64,000 nt of DNA, taken from NCBI GenBank assembly GCA_021292105.1, contig CM037869.1, forward strand, positions 40,255,530 to 40,319,529, in the 5' to 3' direction. The position numbers were made by a program, and so were the translations under genes. The DNA comes from Anadara kagoshimensis. Its lineage: Eukaryota > Mollusca > Bivalvia > Arcoida > Arcidae. The notes beneath the pieces are model-generated. The model was not told the DNA's origin, ran no database searches, and saw nothing but the letters and a program-made list of their open reading frames with translations. Positions 35,766-45,589 of this stretch are shown in pieces; position 1 is the stretch's first letter, and each line of letters begins with the position of its first letter.

Positions 35766-36027
35766 GGTCATATATACCCAACACCAATTCCCATGCATAT
35801 ACAGCATGTTTTTTTATAAACACATTCTTCTATTTCGTTTAATCGGCTCATGAGACAGAATGTTCTGTTCTAAATGTTAAAATGTTGTCACTTTGAAAAG
35901 ATTAAATGCAGGATAACAAAAAAGAGAATTAAAATAAAAACGGCGTGGATTTGAACAGTTTGATAATAAAAACCCGTACATATATCAATATTTTAAAAAT
36001 ATTTTCCTTGTTTCAAAAGACCGAAAT

Positions 36028-36052
36028 AAAACAAACAAACAAACAAACAAAT
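36028..36052. repeat. (AAAC)n microsatellite
   Basis: Six tetranucleotide repeats. Confidence 0.9.
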
Positions 36053-36117
36053 AAAAAAAATGAATAAATAAATACAGCAAATTGGCTACAAAGGACTAAA
36101 ACATAAAATTTGTCCTC

Positions 36118-36220
36118 TATTTTTAACTTTGATTTCACAATTTTGGTCCAAGCACTACTGATGAGAAATTGTATTCCTAAACGACCGTCTAGTGCTGTAA
36201 AACACTGGTATAATATGTAA
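36118..36220 (+). repeat. family A repeat, truncated
   Basis: TTTCACAATTTTGGTCCAAG, CACTACTGATGAGAAATTG, CGACCGTCTAGTGCTG and the terminus CACTGGTATAATATGTAAT. Confidence 0.82.
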
Positions 36221-37405
36221 TTACATACATATTTGCTTTGTCTTTTTGGCTGTTTTGTCGTTAACTTTATTGTGTCGTGTGCTTGGTTACCTTGCAAACT
36301 CCTTTACTTATATGAAAATGCTAAAGACAGACCAATAGAATTGACATTTACCGATAAAAAAGGAGTTTGGTAAAACGTGTAACAGCTCGGAAATAAATCT
36401 GGACATTTATATAATTATTTTCTAGATCCTATCATAACAGACTCAAAATCTTTTTAAAAAATTTAATTGTAAGAAACATCATTATGCTAAATCTGATTAC
36501 TTTTCAGTTAAAATTCCCCATTTTTATATTTTTCCCCAAATCAGATACTTCTGTGAAAGTTGATTTTCAAGAAAAACAACTTTATTACACACATTTAGAT
36601 CATAAAGTTAAAATACAAGTTTCAAATACAGGAAAAACTTCAATATTATAATTTTATAAACAAAATTTGATGTTATTATTATAATGTTAACCTTTCAAAA
36701 ATATAAATTTGTAAAGCTATTTATGGATGACAGTGTATGTATTCGCTTTGCCTGTTTTATAATTACCTTAAGTGTGTCGTGTGCTTGGTTTCCTTTGGTG
36801 TTGCCAAGTTTAAGTTACAAAATCCCTTACTTTTATGCTAATGCTTAAACCAGACAAATGAAATTGACATTTACCGATAAGAAAGAAATTCGGCAAAATT
36901 AAAACGTGTAACAGCTCAGGAACAAATTTGCACAATTGTTTAATTATTTTCCTAGCATTTGTAATGACAAAGCAATCATGAGACAACACAACAACAACAA
37001 CAACAACAAAGTTCCAACAAAAACAGTAAAACCAGATGTTCACAGAATGAATGCAGTTGAGTCGGCAAGAAAATTGACGAACTTTCTAAGGCTAGAATCT
37101 TCCCGTTTTGGACTCTAACTTGGCCTGTAAAGGCGTTTTGATTCCTAAACGCGCGCTTTATGCGATTTGGCCACCCAGTACCCAATGCATATTGAGACCA
37201 CTTACATTCTGACTATCAAATGAGCACTGGATGTAATATCAAAATTGAATCAATTTTTTTTTTTATATTTTTTTATTTTCTTTTGGCATAAATACATTCG
37301 CACATATTAAAATAGTTTCATCAAAACATGACATTATATAAACAATTCAATGCTGAAAGCAGTGTTGCTGTAAAGGTATTTTGTATTGCCCTAACATCAC
37401 AAATA
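36221..37405. other. AT-rich spacer with a diverged internal duplication
   Basis: Sequence at 36230-36430 (GTGTCGTGTGCTTGGTTACC, ACATTTACCGATAAAAAAGG, CGTGTAACAGCTCGG) recurs at 36770-36960 (GTGTCGTGTGCTTGGTTTCC, ACATTTACCGATAAGAAAG, CGTGTAACAGCTCAGG), an offset of about 535 bp. A short (AAC)n tract lies at 36984-37012. No gene seen. Confidence 0.6.
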
Positions 37406-37575
37406 CAGTGTTGACATGTTAGGAATTTATCGTAGAGCTAAACGAAAAGGGGTAGTCGATGCTTGGATGCCGTGTGGCCGAGATACAAATAGCAAGTTGC
37501 CAAAAACTTTAGAGATAGATAGCAGCTGCCAAAAAGCTGTCGAGGATCCTTTAGCAGAGTGTTTAACTTGCACTG
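37406..37575. mobile_element. family E MITE, diverged
   Basis: 170 bp between TA dinucleotides at 37404-37405 and 37576-37577. The left end CAGTGTTGACATGTTAGG is mutated. The interior GTGGCCGAGATACAAATAGC and GATAGCAGCTGCCAAAAAGC, and the right end GAGTGTTTAACTTGCACTG, match E. Confidence 0.7.
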
Positions 37576-37661
37576 TATCATACTTTTAATGGAAATAATA
37601 ATTGGGAAGGAATTTTTTAATATTCTTAATATTTGTAATTTCTATCACGGTAGAAGAAAAA

Positions 37662-38275
37662 GGAGTACCGGTGGCCCAGTGGTTTAAAGCACGCACTTAC
37701 GGATCACAACAACTATCACCGCCTAGGTTCGAATCCCAAACGGCACAGTTCTTAGTGTGTGGATACAGGCCCCGGTTTCACAATCATTCCTTAGCTAAGA
37801 TTTTTCTTAACTAAAATTTAGCAAATTTTGGTAATCTATTTTTAGAACTACTGCTGAATACTTTGTTCAAACTAAATGCTAATGTTTTATTGTAACAATT
37901 TTCTTAAAATTGACACCCATAATTCCTCAATATCTTGAAAATTAACAAAATTATAAAGATTTCAAATTTTTCAAGATATAAGTTAAGGGAAATCTTAGCT
38001 AAGGAATGATTGTGAAACCGGGGCCAGTCCAACTTGTGCTAGCGGCAACTTGTATACTGCGGTCTTGCCTATAACGACCATAATTATACCTCTTTATATA
38101 TCTTTGTTCTTTATGTAACCTCTATATATAGTTTGTCACTTCAGCTGCCGAACGTCGACGGGTTTTCTGGTGGAACTCGGGGTTCCTTACTATCGGTGAA
38201 CTGACCGCCTCGATATAAGTGAAAGACACTTGTTTGTGGAGTGAAATTCTATTGATAAACTCTACTCTATCGTAG
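37662..38275 (+). mobile_element. tRNA-derived SINE carrying a family C insertion
   Basis: A tRNA-like head (ACCGGTGGCCCAGTGGTTTA and box-B-like TAGGTTCGAATCCC) occupies about 37666-37742. The body is interrupted at 37769-38024 by a C element and continues through CAGCTGCCGAACGTCGACGG and CTCGATATAAGTGAAAGACA to GAGTGAAATTC near 38250. Without the C element the SINE would be about 350 bp. Confidence 0.72.
37769..38024. mobile_element. family C MITE, copy 2
   Basis: 256 bp with terminal repeats GCCCCGGTTTCACAATC at the left and the complement ending CCGGGGC at the right. Flanked by CAG at 37766-37768 and 38025-38027. It is inserted in a SINE. Confidence 0.87.
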
Positions 38276-38350
38276 CAAAATATGAACGACATAGCATAGA
38301 TCTTACCATCTATTCTGTCATATGTCTTACTTCAAATATAGAACATTTAA

Positions 38351-38470
38351 AACCACTGCGGTAGCTCAGTTGGTAAAGTGTTCGCTCCGTAAGTGGGATG
38401 TTGAGGGATTGAACCATGACCGGTTCCGACGTAAAACTTGAAAGTTGATAGTAACTGTACTCGGCATTAC
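38351..38470 (+). mobile_element. tRNA-derived SINE, 5' part
   Basis: ACCACTGCGGTAGCTCAGTT followed by a weak box B (GGGATTGAACCATGACC) and GACTTGAAAGTTGATAG-type body. The match stops after CGAAATGAAATTCTACC. The same head starts the SINEs at 39737 and 46103. Confidence 0.75.
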
Positions 38471-39261
38471 GAAATGAAATTCTACCGGATGGTTTTCCTT
38501 CTAAGTTGCGTTGGCTGTTGATAAGAAAATTGTTTTTCAGTTTCAAATATATTTTTTCTAAAATGAAGTTGTTTGTCAAAATATATAATTTCGTGTTAAC
38601 ATTTATATTTTAGCAATATTTTTATTTTTATTTTGTTTATTAGCCAGCCACAAACACCTGTAAAAATGTCAGGGTTGCTTTCAATATCAATGACGCGGTT
38701 TTGTAAAATTCATTTTGTAACTTACCCCGTATTTTTTTCCACTTTTTATGCGATTATTTTTTATGTTAGCTAATTAATACGCAACAACACCTTCAACCAT
38801 GCTATTTTTATTGGTATTTTACGCTTTTTAATTCATATTTTACACTTTTAAACATGTAATTTTATTAATATGTTACAAAATAAAAGCAGATTGTCATTGG
38901 CATTTTCATCTTTCGCGGATTATAATTGTTATCAAGTTACTCTTGCCACGATTTATAATACTGAGTATTCCGAGCAAGAAATGATCTATTAATGGGAAAT
39001 ATATTATATATTTTAATCATTCTGATGAGATATCTTTCCCACCACAAAAGATTAATTTGGAAAGAAACATTAATATTATTAATTCAAAGATACGAGTGAT
39101 CATTTCGCTTCGTATTAAAACGTGATTTATTTGGAAAGTAGGTGAAAAGTTTTGAATTGATCTGCCGTGTGTGGTGATTAAAATTTTTAGATTTAATGTG
39201 AAAACTCGTAATAAGATAGGAACACAGGTGCTTGCAAAATTCTTTAATCCCCTTTTTATAT
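38471..39261. other. AT-rich spacer
   Basis: No gene or recognised repeat. Confidence 0.4.
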
Positions 39262-39435
39262 GATTTACAACTCATTTCCCATCTTATAAAAACATACTAG
39301 TAGCCTCTCTCTCGCTAAGCAACCTCTTTCGTGTAGCAATTCTCCTCTCTCTCTCTGATTTACAACCCAATTCCCATCTTATGAAAACATACTTAAAGCC
39401 TCTTTCTCGCTAAGCAACTTTTCATGTTAGGCATT

Positions 39436-39481
<46 letters not shown>

Positions 39482-39686
39482 CTGATTAACAACTCTCAGC
39501 CTCTTTGCAATCTCCTACTCTCCTATGAAAACATACTTGCAGTACCACTCTGCCTTAGCATCCCCCTCTCGCTCTCTCTAGCAACATGTTTCTCTTTCTC
39601 TCATTGAGCATATTAATCCCTGTCTCTTTGCAACCCCCCAACTCTCCTAGGAAAACATACCTGTAGCCTCCCGCTGCCTTAGCAAT

Positions 39687-39736
<50 letters not shown>
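39262..39736. repeat. CT-rich minisatellite with embedded (CT)n tracts
   Basis: Four diverged units of about 95-125 bp, each with TACAAC/AACAACTC-type start, a CCCATCTTATGAAAACATAC or CTCCTATGAAAACATAC block, then CTTAGCA/CTAAGCAAC and a variable (CT)n run. Unit blocks with AAAACATAC are near 39288, 39382, 39527 and 39652. Long pure (CT)n runs occur at about 39441-39482 and 39689-39731. Confidence 0.75.
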
Positions 39737-40070
39737 AACCACTGCGGTAGCTCAGTTAGTAGAGTGCTTGCTCCGTACGTGGGATCAAATTCCGACCGGG
39801 TCTGACATTAAGACTTGAAAGTTGGTAGTAGCTGTTCTTATGCAAAACACTTGGCATTTCGAAATGAAAGCCACGGTTCTTTTGAATGGGAATTTACAAA
39901 AAACGAGGTCCTGTGTCACGGTATACGTAGCACGATAAAAAACACTGTTTTATAATGTCATCAGCGCAACGCACAAGGATTTCTACACCTTCGGCTTTAG
40001 CTAGCGACGTTTCGATATAAGTGAAATATTCTTGACTTGGACGTTAAACACCATTACTCAACTCAACTTG
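39737..40070 (+). mobile_element. tRNA-derived SINE, full length
   Basis: 334 bp. Head AACCACTGCGGTAGCTCAGT with a degraded box B (ATCAAATTCCGACC), central domain TTGGCATTTCGAAATGAAAG, 3' domain TAGCTAGCGACGTTTCGATA and tail GACGTTAAACACCATTACTC with ACTCA repeats. It abuts the (CT)n microsatellite on its left. No target duplication is visible. Confidence 0.83.
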
Positions 40071-40084
40071 TACCATAATAATAA

Positions 40085-41245
40085 CCATGGTAAGCGTATA
40101 TACATCTGAACGTCGAAATTAACCAGACTTTTAACTCATGACAGAAAGCAACTACAGTGTCTCAACCGGCCATGCAAATTATGAGAATGAAAACCATGGT
40201 AACCAACTCTACCCCCCCCCCCGGCCGGCCACTCAAGTAAGCCACATTGGTAACTATAGTGACGATAATTTCCCCGACAGGCCGTGCAGGTTATGAGACT
40301 GGTAACCATAGTAACCAACTCTACTTCTCCTCTAGCCGGCCGTTCAAGTTATGCAAACTGGTAACTAAAGCAACGATAAATTCCCCGACGGGCCATGCAG
40401 ATTATGAGACTGGTGTCCATATAAACCAATTCTTCCTTTTCTCCGGTCGGCCTTTCAAGTTTTAGCAGTTTGGTAACTATGACTTACTTGACTTAAGCTT
40501 TTTTCACTCCCCAGTGGAGTATAGGCCACTGACAATTCCTCTCCATCTTCCTCTGTCTTTTGCTAGTTGGTGGATGTTGTTCCATGTATATTCTTGTTCT
40601 AGCATCTCTTTCTCCAGTGTTCTTCTCCATGTAAGTTTCGGTCTTCCCCTTTTTCTTTTTCCTTGAGGTGTCCATTGAAGGGCTTGGCATGTGATGTTCG
40701 TCTTGCCTTTGCGCAGCGTATGACCCAGCCACTTCCATTTTCTCTTCTTTATTTCCTGAACAATAGGTGTTTGTTTAGTTCTTTGCCAAAGATCTTCATT
40801 TGTGATTTTGTTGGGCCACCATATCTGAAGGATGGATCTGAGACATTTGTTTATGAATATTTGAAGCTTATTGCTGTTGTTGACTGTGAGACTCCATGTT
40901 TCTGAGCCATATAGCAAGATTGATTTGACGTTGCTATTGAATATCCTGAGCTTAGTCAGCTTAGCTTGGTAACTATAGTAACGATAAATTCCCCGACAGG
41001 CCATGTAGGTTATGAGACTGGTAATCATAGTAACCAACTCTACTTCTTCTCCGGCTGGCTGTTTAAGTTCAGCAGTTTGGTAACTATAGTAACGATAAAT
41101 TCCCCGACAGGCCATGTAGGTTATGAGACTGGTAATCATAGTAACCAACTCTACTCCTTCTCCGGCTGGCTGTTTAAGTTCAGCAGTTTGGTAACTATAG
41201 TAACGAGAAATTCCACGGCTGGCCATGCAGGTTAACAAGAGTTAT
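40085..41245. repeat. 111-bp minisatellite split by a LINE fragment
   Basis: The anchor GGTAACTATAGTAACGATAA recurs at 40249, 40360, 40471, then 40968, 41079 and 41190, at exactly 111-bp spacing within each half. Each unit holds CCCCGACAGGCCATG, GGTTATGAGACTGGTAA, CCAACTCTACT and a CCGGC-rich block. As 111 is divisible by three, frames stay open through the array and give 37-residue repeats (for example SPTGHVGYETGNHSNQLY) that I do not regard as a protein. The two units right of the LINE are nearly identical. Those on the left are more diverged. Confidence 0.9.
40481..40965 (-). mobile_element. 5'-truncated LINE, C-terminal end of reverse transcriptase ORF
   Basis: About 150 codons of an open frame on the minus strand, ending with a stop near 40504. 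They show a typical C-terminal domain of a non-LTR retrotransposon polymerase: SILLYGSETWSL, then a KLQIFINKCLRSIL helix, WPNKITNEDLW, KWKWLGHTLRK, GKRKRGRPKLTWRR and KDRGRWRGIVSG. The catalytic FADD-type core and endonuclease are absent, so it cannot act alone. A short tail with AAGTC repeats follows the stop. The 111-bp unit text TTGGTAACTAT is present on both sides (40470-40480 and 40967-40976), consistent with a target duplication. I place it in the RTE/CR1/L2-like group but cannot resolve the clade. The 91 codons upstream in the same frame are minisatellite, not LINE. Confidence 0.88.
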
Positions 41246-41689
41246 AGCCATTGTTACAGCCATCTAGATTCCTGTGGCTGACCGCGCATGTCAACCAGAC
41301 TAGTAGCTTTAGTAGCCTGCTAGACTACCCCGTCGAGCAGTCCTGCATGTTAAGCATATCAGAAAACTTGCATACAATACCAACACATGTATACAGCATA
41401 TCAACAAGTATGCTTGCCAGTAAATATAAGAAATAAGCCTACAGCATGAAGCCATGGACTCGAAACTTCATATAACGTTTTTTGTCTGCATCCTGGACAA
41501 CGAAGTTTTCTAGGCATGATTTATCATTAGGTTAGAGGTAAACGTGCAAGCGTCTACGAGACCAAGCGCTTTCACTTATCCGCCAGCTCTGCTATGATCG
41601 CAGGATGGCTGCTAGAAATCTACGTCAAATGATGAACTGAAATAGAATGATTTTGCTACGTATAAACATAACAATTGAACCTAACATAA
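41246..41689. other. spacer with a minisatellite edge
   Basis: The first 100 bp (GACCGCGCATGTCAACCAG, GTAGCTTTAGTAGCC) look like a diverged edge unit of the 111-bp array. The remainder has no recognised gene or repeat. Confidence 0.45.
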
Positions 41690-42115
41690 TATAGGAATGA
41701 AACTAATTTTTCTTTTTGTTACGGAAGTATGAAAGAATTTGGGCATTTTGCACACTTTGCGTGTGTAAATTGTTCAATAGGATTCGCCGCTTTATCACGT
41801 GATACCCTCTAACGTTTGTGCAGAACACTAATTTCCAATGGATATGGAATCGATAATGACGTTTCCTGTAAAAATGACGTTATTATGGGGACTTGTGACG
41901 TTAACGTTTTCCAAAACGTTTCGCACAAATGTTAAGAGGTATTGATCACGTGGTATAGTGGCGAACCCCATTTGAACAACAATATAGCCGTAGAAAGTAA
42001 AAAAAATACTAACGCTATGGCGTAGGAATTGAAATGCCTCTGTACGACATCCATAATGAAATGACGTCATTGAGAGCATTCCATTCATGCAAACGTAACA
42101 GAAAAATCAGACCAA
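41690..42115 (-). repeat. family K repeat with long imperfect inverted repeat
   Basis: Right half matches the copy at 23110-23300 in reverse (ATGACGTCATT, TTCATGCAAACGTAACAG, AAAATCAGACCAATAAAA). It contains inverted arms at about 41780-41822 and 41921-41967 (ATTCGCCGCTTTATCACGTG and GCACAAATGTTAAGAGG/ATCACGTGGTATAGTGGCG). Each arm carries a CACGTG. A TGACGTCA palindrome lies near 42063. Boundaries are uncertain and there is no coding capacity. Confidence 0.65.
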
Positions 42116-42119
42116 TAAA

Positions 42120-42200
42120 AATGTTTTTAACAAATAAGAATTGAATTATCATAACATAAAATAAAATAACATAACACGACATGATATGGCATGAAATGGC
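42120..42200. repeat. AACAT/ATGGC-rich low-complexity tract
   Basis: Short near-repeats such as CATAACATAAAATAAAATAA and ATGGCATGAAATGGCATGAC. A similar tract (AACATATAACATAACATGAC) lies on the other side of the B copy at 42585-42635, so B may have inserted within, or been flanked by, a duplicated simple-sequence tract. Confidence 0.6.
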
Positions 42201-42204
42201 ATGA

Positions 42205-42530
42205 CGAAACAAAACATAATCAAAAACAAACATACGAATCCATGTCCGAATCACAATCCAGAAGGAAAATAAATACTTTGGAATTGACAAGTCAGGTTAG
42301 ATACGTAAACTTTTACCATTGAAATGAGGCCGGGTGCTCCGGAAGGGTAAGCACCTCCTGTTTAGCTAGCTACACTCGTCACGTGTGTAATCAAAATTGT
42401 GTGAAAGGAACATGGAACTATGGACATCAAATATATCCAGGGCAATCCTGGACACACAAACATCAAACTTATTAACAATACTGTGATGACGGCCATAAAA
42501 ATTTTTGAGGGCCTTGCCTTGATAAGCCTA
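42205..42530 (-). repeat. family B repeat, full length
   Basis: The cleanest reverse copy: AAAAACAAACATACGAATCC, GACAAGTCAGGTTAGATACG, GAAATGAGGCCGGGTGCTCC, ACCTCCTGTTTAGCTAGC, CACTCGTCACGTGTGTAATC, ATGGACATCAAATATATCCA, GGCAATCCTGGACACAC, ACAATACTGTGATGACGGCC, then AAATTTTTGAGGGCC. No opposite-orientation partner is adjacent. Confidence 0.82.
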
Positions 42531-42720
42531 GGCTTGCAATATCCTTCAGTTAACAATTTATTTGCAAGCAGCCTGCTTCGTTGTAACATATAACATAACA
42601 TGACATTATATGACATGCCATGACGTAACATACAGTGTAGTTTGTTAATGAACAACTCGTTGTAAAATAAGTTGGAGTATTGAAATGGGATGGTGTAATG
42701 GTGCTTTGGTCCGAGTAAAG

Positions 42721-42932
42721 ATTCGCCCATTGTTACCAAGGAAGTCAGTTCTGGAGAAATCTTGAGTGCCCGGAGAAAAGCAATTGAATTAACAAATTTT
42801 CACACGAAGATTTGTTAACATTCGCCCATTGTTACCAAGGAAGTCAGTTCTGGAGAAATCTTGAATGCCCGGAGAAAATATCTGAACTTTGGCAATTGAA
42901 TTAACAAATTTTCACACGAAGATTTGTTAATG
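42721..42932. repeat. recent tandem duplication, about 99/113 bp
   Basis: ATTCGCCCATTGTTACCAAG starts units at 42721 and 42820. The units are almost identical (AGTCAGTTCTGGAGAAATC, CAATTGAATTAACAAATTTT, CACACGAAGATTTGTTAA) apart from a 14-bp insertion (TATCTGAACTTTGG) in the second. The near-identity implies a young duplication. Confidence 0.9.
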
Positions 42933-43082
42933 CGGTAATTTAAACCTAGGCAGCGTAAGGTTTCTCGATCCATAAGCCAAGGCAATTTGGTATCCAAAGC
43001 CTGGATTAGACACTGAATAACGTGTAAAAGTATTGTTAGTTCGCTTATCGAATGCCTTTGGGTTTTTTCATTGGACAAGGAG

Positions 43083-43140
43083 TGGCCACCTCGATAAAAT
43101 AATCATGAATGGGAAGAAAAACACCAATACTCTGCTTTTC
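43083..43140 (+). repeat. SINE 3' fragment
   Basis: GGCCACCTCGATAAAATAAT, CATGAATGGGAAGAAAAACA and CCAATACTC match the 3' domain of the local SINEs. Confidence 0.6.
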
Positions 43141-43174
43141 ATATAAGTGTATTCACAACTACGGTTGCAAATTT

Positions 43175-43482
43175 GGCAGTTTTTGCTTTGCTCCGTAGGG
43201 AGGTCGATCCCCAGTCTGGTCTGACCAAGAGTTGAAAATAGGTAAGACTTTTCTTTCGCTAAGCACTAGACAATTTAACAAAAGCCATGGGTCGTTCCAA
43301 AGAGATCTTTAGGAACCGATGTTCTAATCACGGTATGCTTGGCATACTAAAGAACCCTCTCTTCACATCAAACTACAAAGGCCTTGATAATGGTATTTGG
43401 CACTTAAACTTTAAATTGTGACGTCTCGATGTAAGTGAAATGTTCTTGGCAGGGACGTAAAACACCATTTAATCAGTCATTA
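43175..43482 (+). mobile_element. tRNA-derived SINE, diverged
   Basis: The head is damaged (GGCAGTTTTTGCTTTGCTCC). A box-B-like GGTCGATCCCCAGTCTGG, CTTTCGCTAAGCACTAGAC, GCATACTAAAGAACCCTC and the tail CTCGATGTAAGTGAAATGTT to GACGTAAAACACCATTTA follow the family order. Confidence 0.75.
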
Positions 43483-43735
43483 GTATATTGCATCACGCTT
43501 TCTTAGTTACATTAATATTATCTTTATGCATGTTTATGCAAAATATATGTCTCCATTGCCATTTCAAATAATGAAACGAAACTGATGAGGCAAAATACAT
43601 GTACATGTATATAGATAGAGTATCTAAATTTAAAAAAAAGAGCACTTAAAGATAGTCCCTTTTTGTTAGCACAACTCTAAAAGTGTTCTTGGTTTAGATG
43701 TACCCGATAAGGGAACATTTAAATGAACAAGAGGC

Positions 43736-44904
43736 CCATGGGCCTTAACGCTCACCTGAGGAAGAGTACATATCTCATGCAGAGGTTCAATGGTCAATGA
43801 CATTAATACAATATCAAAATTTTCAACAGTAAGGGCCAATAATATGGAAGTATTTTTGCAAATTAATTATAATAATTATTATATAAGTATGCTATATATA
43901 ACATATTTAAAGTCTAGCTACAATATATTATTTATAAATAGCTAAAACATCTGTATATTAAAATGTGCATTAGGCCAATACCTACAATATTCCCATATAC
44001 ATGCCTATACAAAAAGTTTATAGTTTTTGAGATAATTAACCATTTAAGTATTCGTTTGCATCTATGACCTTGACCTTTGAACCTATGACCTTCATTCATA
44101 TATCAAAATGATTGTTGTGCAAATGCCTACAATATTCCAATATACATGCCTATACAAAAAGTTTATCGTTTTTGAGATAATTAACCATTTAAGTATTAAG
44201 TATTAATTAACTATTTTGGTAATCTTGGACATCTGTGACCTTGACCTTTGAACCCATGACCCTGATCTATGTATCAAAATGATCGTCATGTCAATACCTA
44301 CAAATAACTGAAAATCCTACGCCATTATTTATCACAAGAAATGTTAAAAAAATAGCAATTTTTATCAAAGGTCAAAAACTGGGACATGACCTTGACCTTC
44401 GACCTTGACATCAATTGGAAGAAAATTGCAAGACAAGATCAACAGTGAAAACTCCATACAATTATCATCAGCTGTTATGAAGTTATAACAATTAATGTCT
44501 CATTTTAAAAATTACGTAATTTTACGCAAAAAACGCGTAACCTATTTTTCGTCTAATTTTCATAAAAAACACAATTTTAATGTTCCCAGGTATGCTGAAT
44601 CCAAATATCCAATCAAAATTTGCCTGCACCTTTTGGTTTTTTTTTGTCTTTTTGCTATTTTTAGTAACAGCAGCCATCTTGTTGGACGTGGCCAAACCCC
44701 GAACACAATTTTGAAAGGCTGTTACCCAGGCATAATATTAACCAAGTTTCATCAAATATGGCCCAGTAGTTTTGGAGGAGAAGATTAAAATGTAAAGTTT
44801 ACACACGACGGACGACGGACGACGCACGACGGACGACGGACGACGCACGACGGACGGTGATAGATTGCAATAGCTCATCTGAGCCTTTGGCTCAGGTGAG
44901 CTAA
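43736..44904 (+). mobile_element. family L element with hairpin ends
   Basis: About 1.17 kb, starting AACAAGAGGCCCATGGGCC with the palindrome GGCCCATGGGCC at 43743-43754. It ends in a 31-nt hairpin at 44872-44902 (arms AGCTCATCTGAGCC and GGCTCAGGTGAGCT, TTT loop) followed by AA. CTCACCTGAG near the left end is the inverse complement of CTCAGGTGAG at the right. The interior holds an internal duplication (offset about 145 bp, near 43981 and 44126), repeated TGACCTTGACCTTTGA blocks and a short GACGGAC tandem tract. No transposase or helicase is encoded; the minus-strand frame with SSPEPKAQMSYC is a by-product of the right end. The left and right ends match a repeat I know from bivalve genomes. 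Its class (Helentron-like or other) is undecided. Confidence 0.8.
44804..44856. repeat. GACGGACGACGCAC tandem tract
   Basis: Short array of GACGGAC, GACGACG and GACGCAC units inside the right part of element L. Confidence 0.92.
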
Positions 44905-44944
44905 AAATTAAGCAGAAAATAATAATGATTGCCATTGTCTAAAA

Positions 44945-45120
44945 CTAGCCCTCTCGTTCAGGGTTTAAAACACGATCGGGTATTACAAAGAATTAAAGTC
45001 AGGTAGACTGTTGCTTCACCTATAGGTGGGGACGTATCGATATAAGTGAAGCATTTTGAATGGGACGTGAAACCCTATTTAATCAATCAATTAATCAAAC
45101 AATTAAATAAATAAATTTTA
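44945..45120 (+). repeat. SINE 3' part with AATC-type tail
   Basis: TCACCTATAGGTGGGGACG, TATCGATATAAGTGAAGC, GAATGGGACGTGAAACCC and a tail of AATCAATCAATTAATC. The tail unit differs from the ACTCA tail of the copy at 46103. Confidence 0.7.
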
Positions 45121-45589
45121 TATACCTAATCTGGGTAGAAACAACATAGTATACACGCATGAGGTGTTGGTCTTGAATCCACAATTTTTCCTCCTCGAGT
45201 TATTTCCCTTATATCTAGAAAAAGTGTCATCCTGAAAAAAGTCCATCAGTATACTGCTACTCGTCTAAAGTAATTCAATATTCATTAATTAAAGGAATGT
45301 TTTTTGTTTTGTTTTTTTAGCTTTTACGTACTTAAATTTAACAAAATATCAAAAGAACACAAAAAATTGAAATTAAGAAAATGCATACTTGGCAAAAATA
45401 AAAAAGCCAACAACACACTGAAATAAAGGGATACAATAAGACGTAGAATTTTCTTTTGTAACAACTTCATCTCATTAAAATGTATATATTTTTTTTTGAA
45501 AATGAAATGTTCAAAATGACTTAATTTCATTTTGTTTTGGGTGTTTACAATTGGGTGTTTTACAGATCAGAATAAAATAGTGGAGTGAT
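45121..45589. other. AT-rich spacer
   Basis: No gene or recognised repeat. Confidence 0.4.

Noticed and set aside
40504-41238. 244-codon minus-strand frame as one protein
   Set aside because: The first 91 codons are the 111-bp minisatellite read in frame, and only the rest is LINE. The junction coincides with the LINE insertion point, so it is a chance fusion.
42362-42739. 125-codon minus-strand frame
   Set aside because: Much of it is a family B copy, and the rest is unsupported spacer.
44738-44935. Small protein with SSPEPKAQMSYC
   Set aside because: It is the reverse translation of the right end of element L, a repeat by-product rather than a gene.
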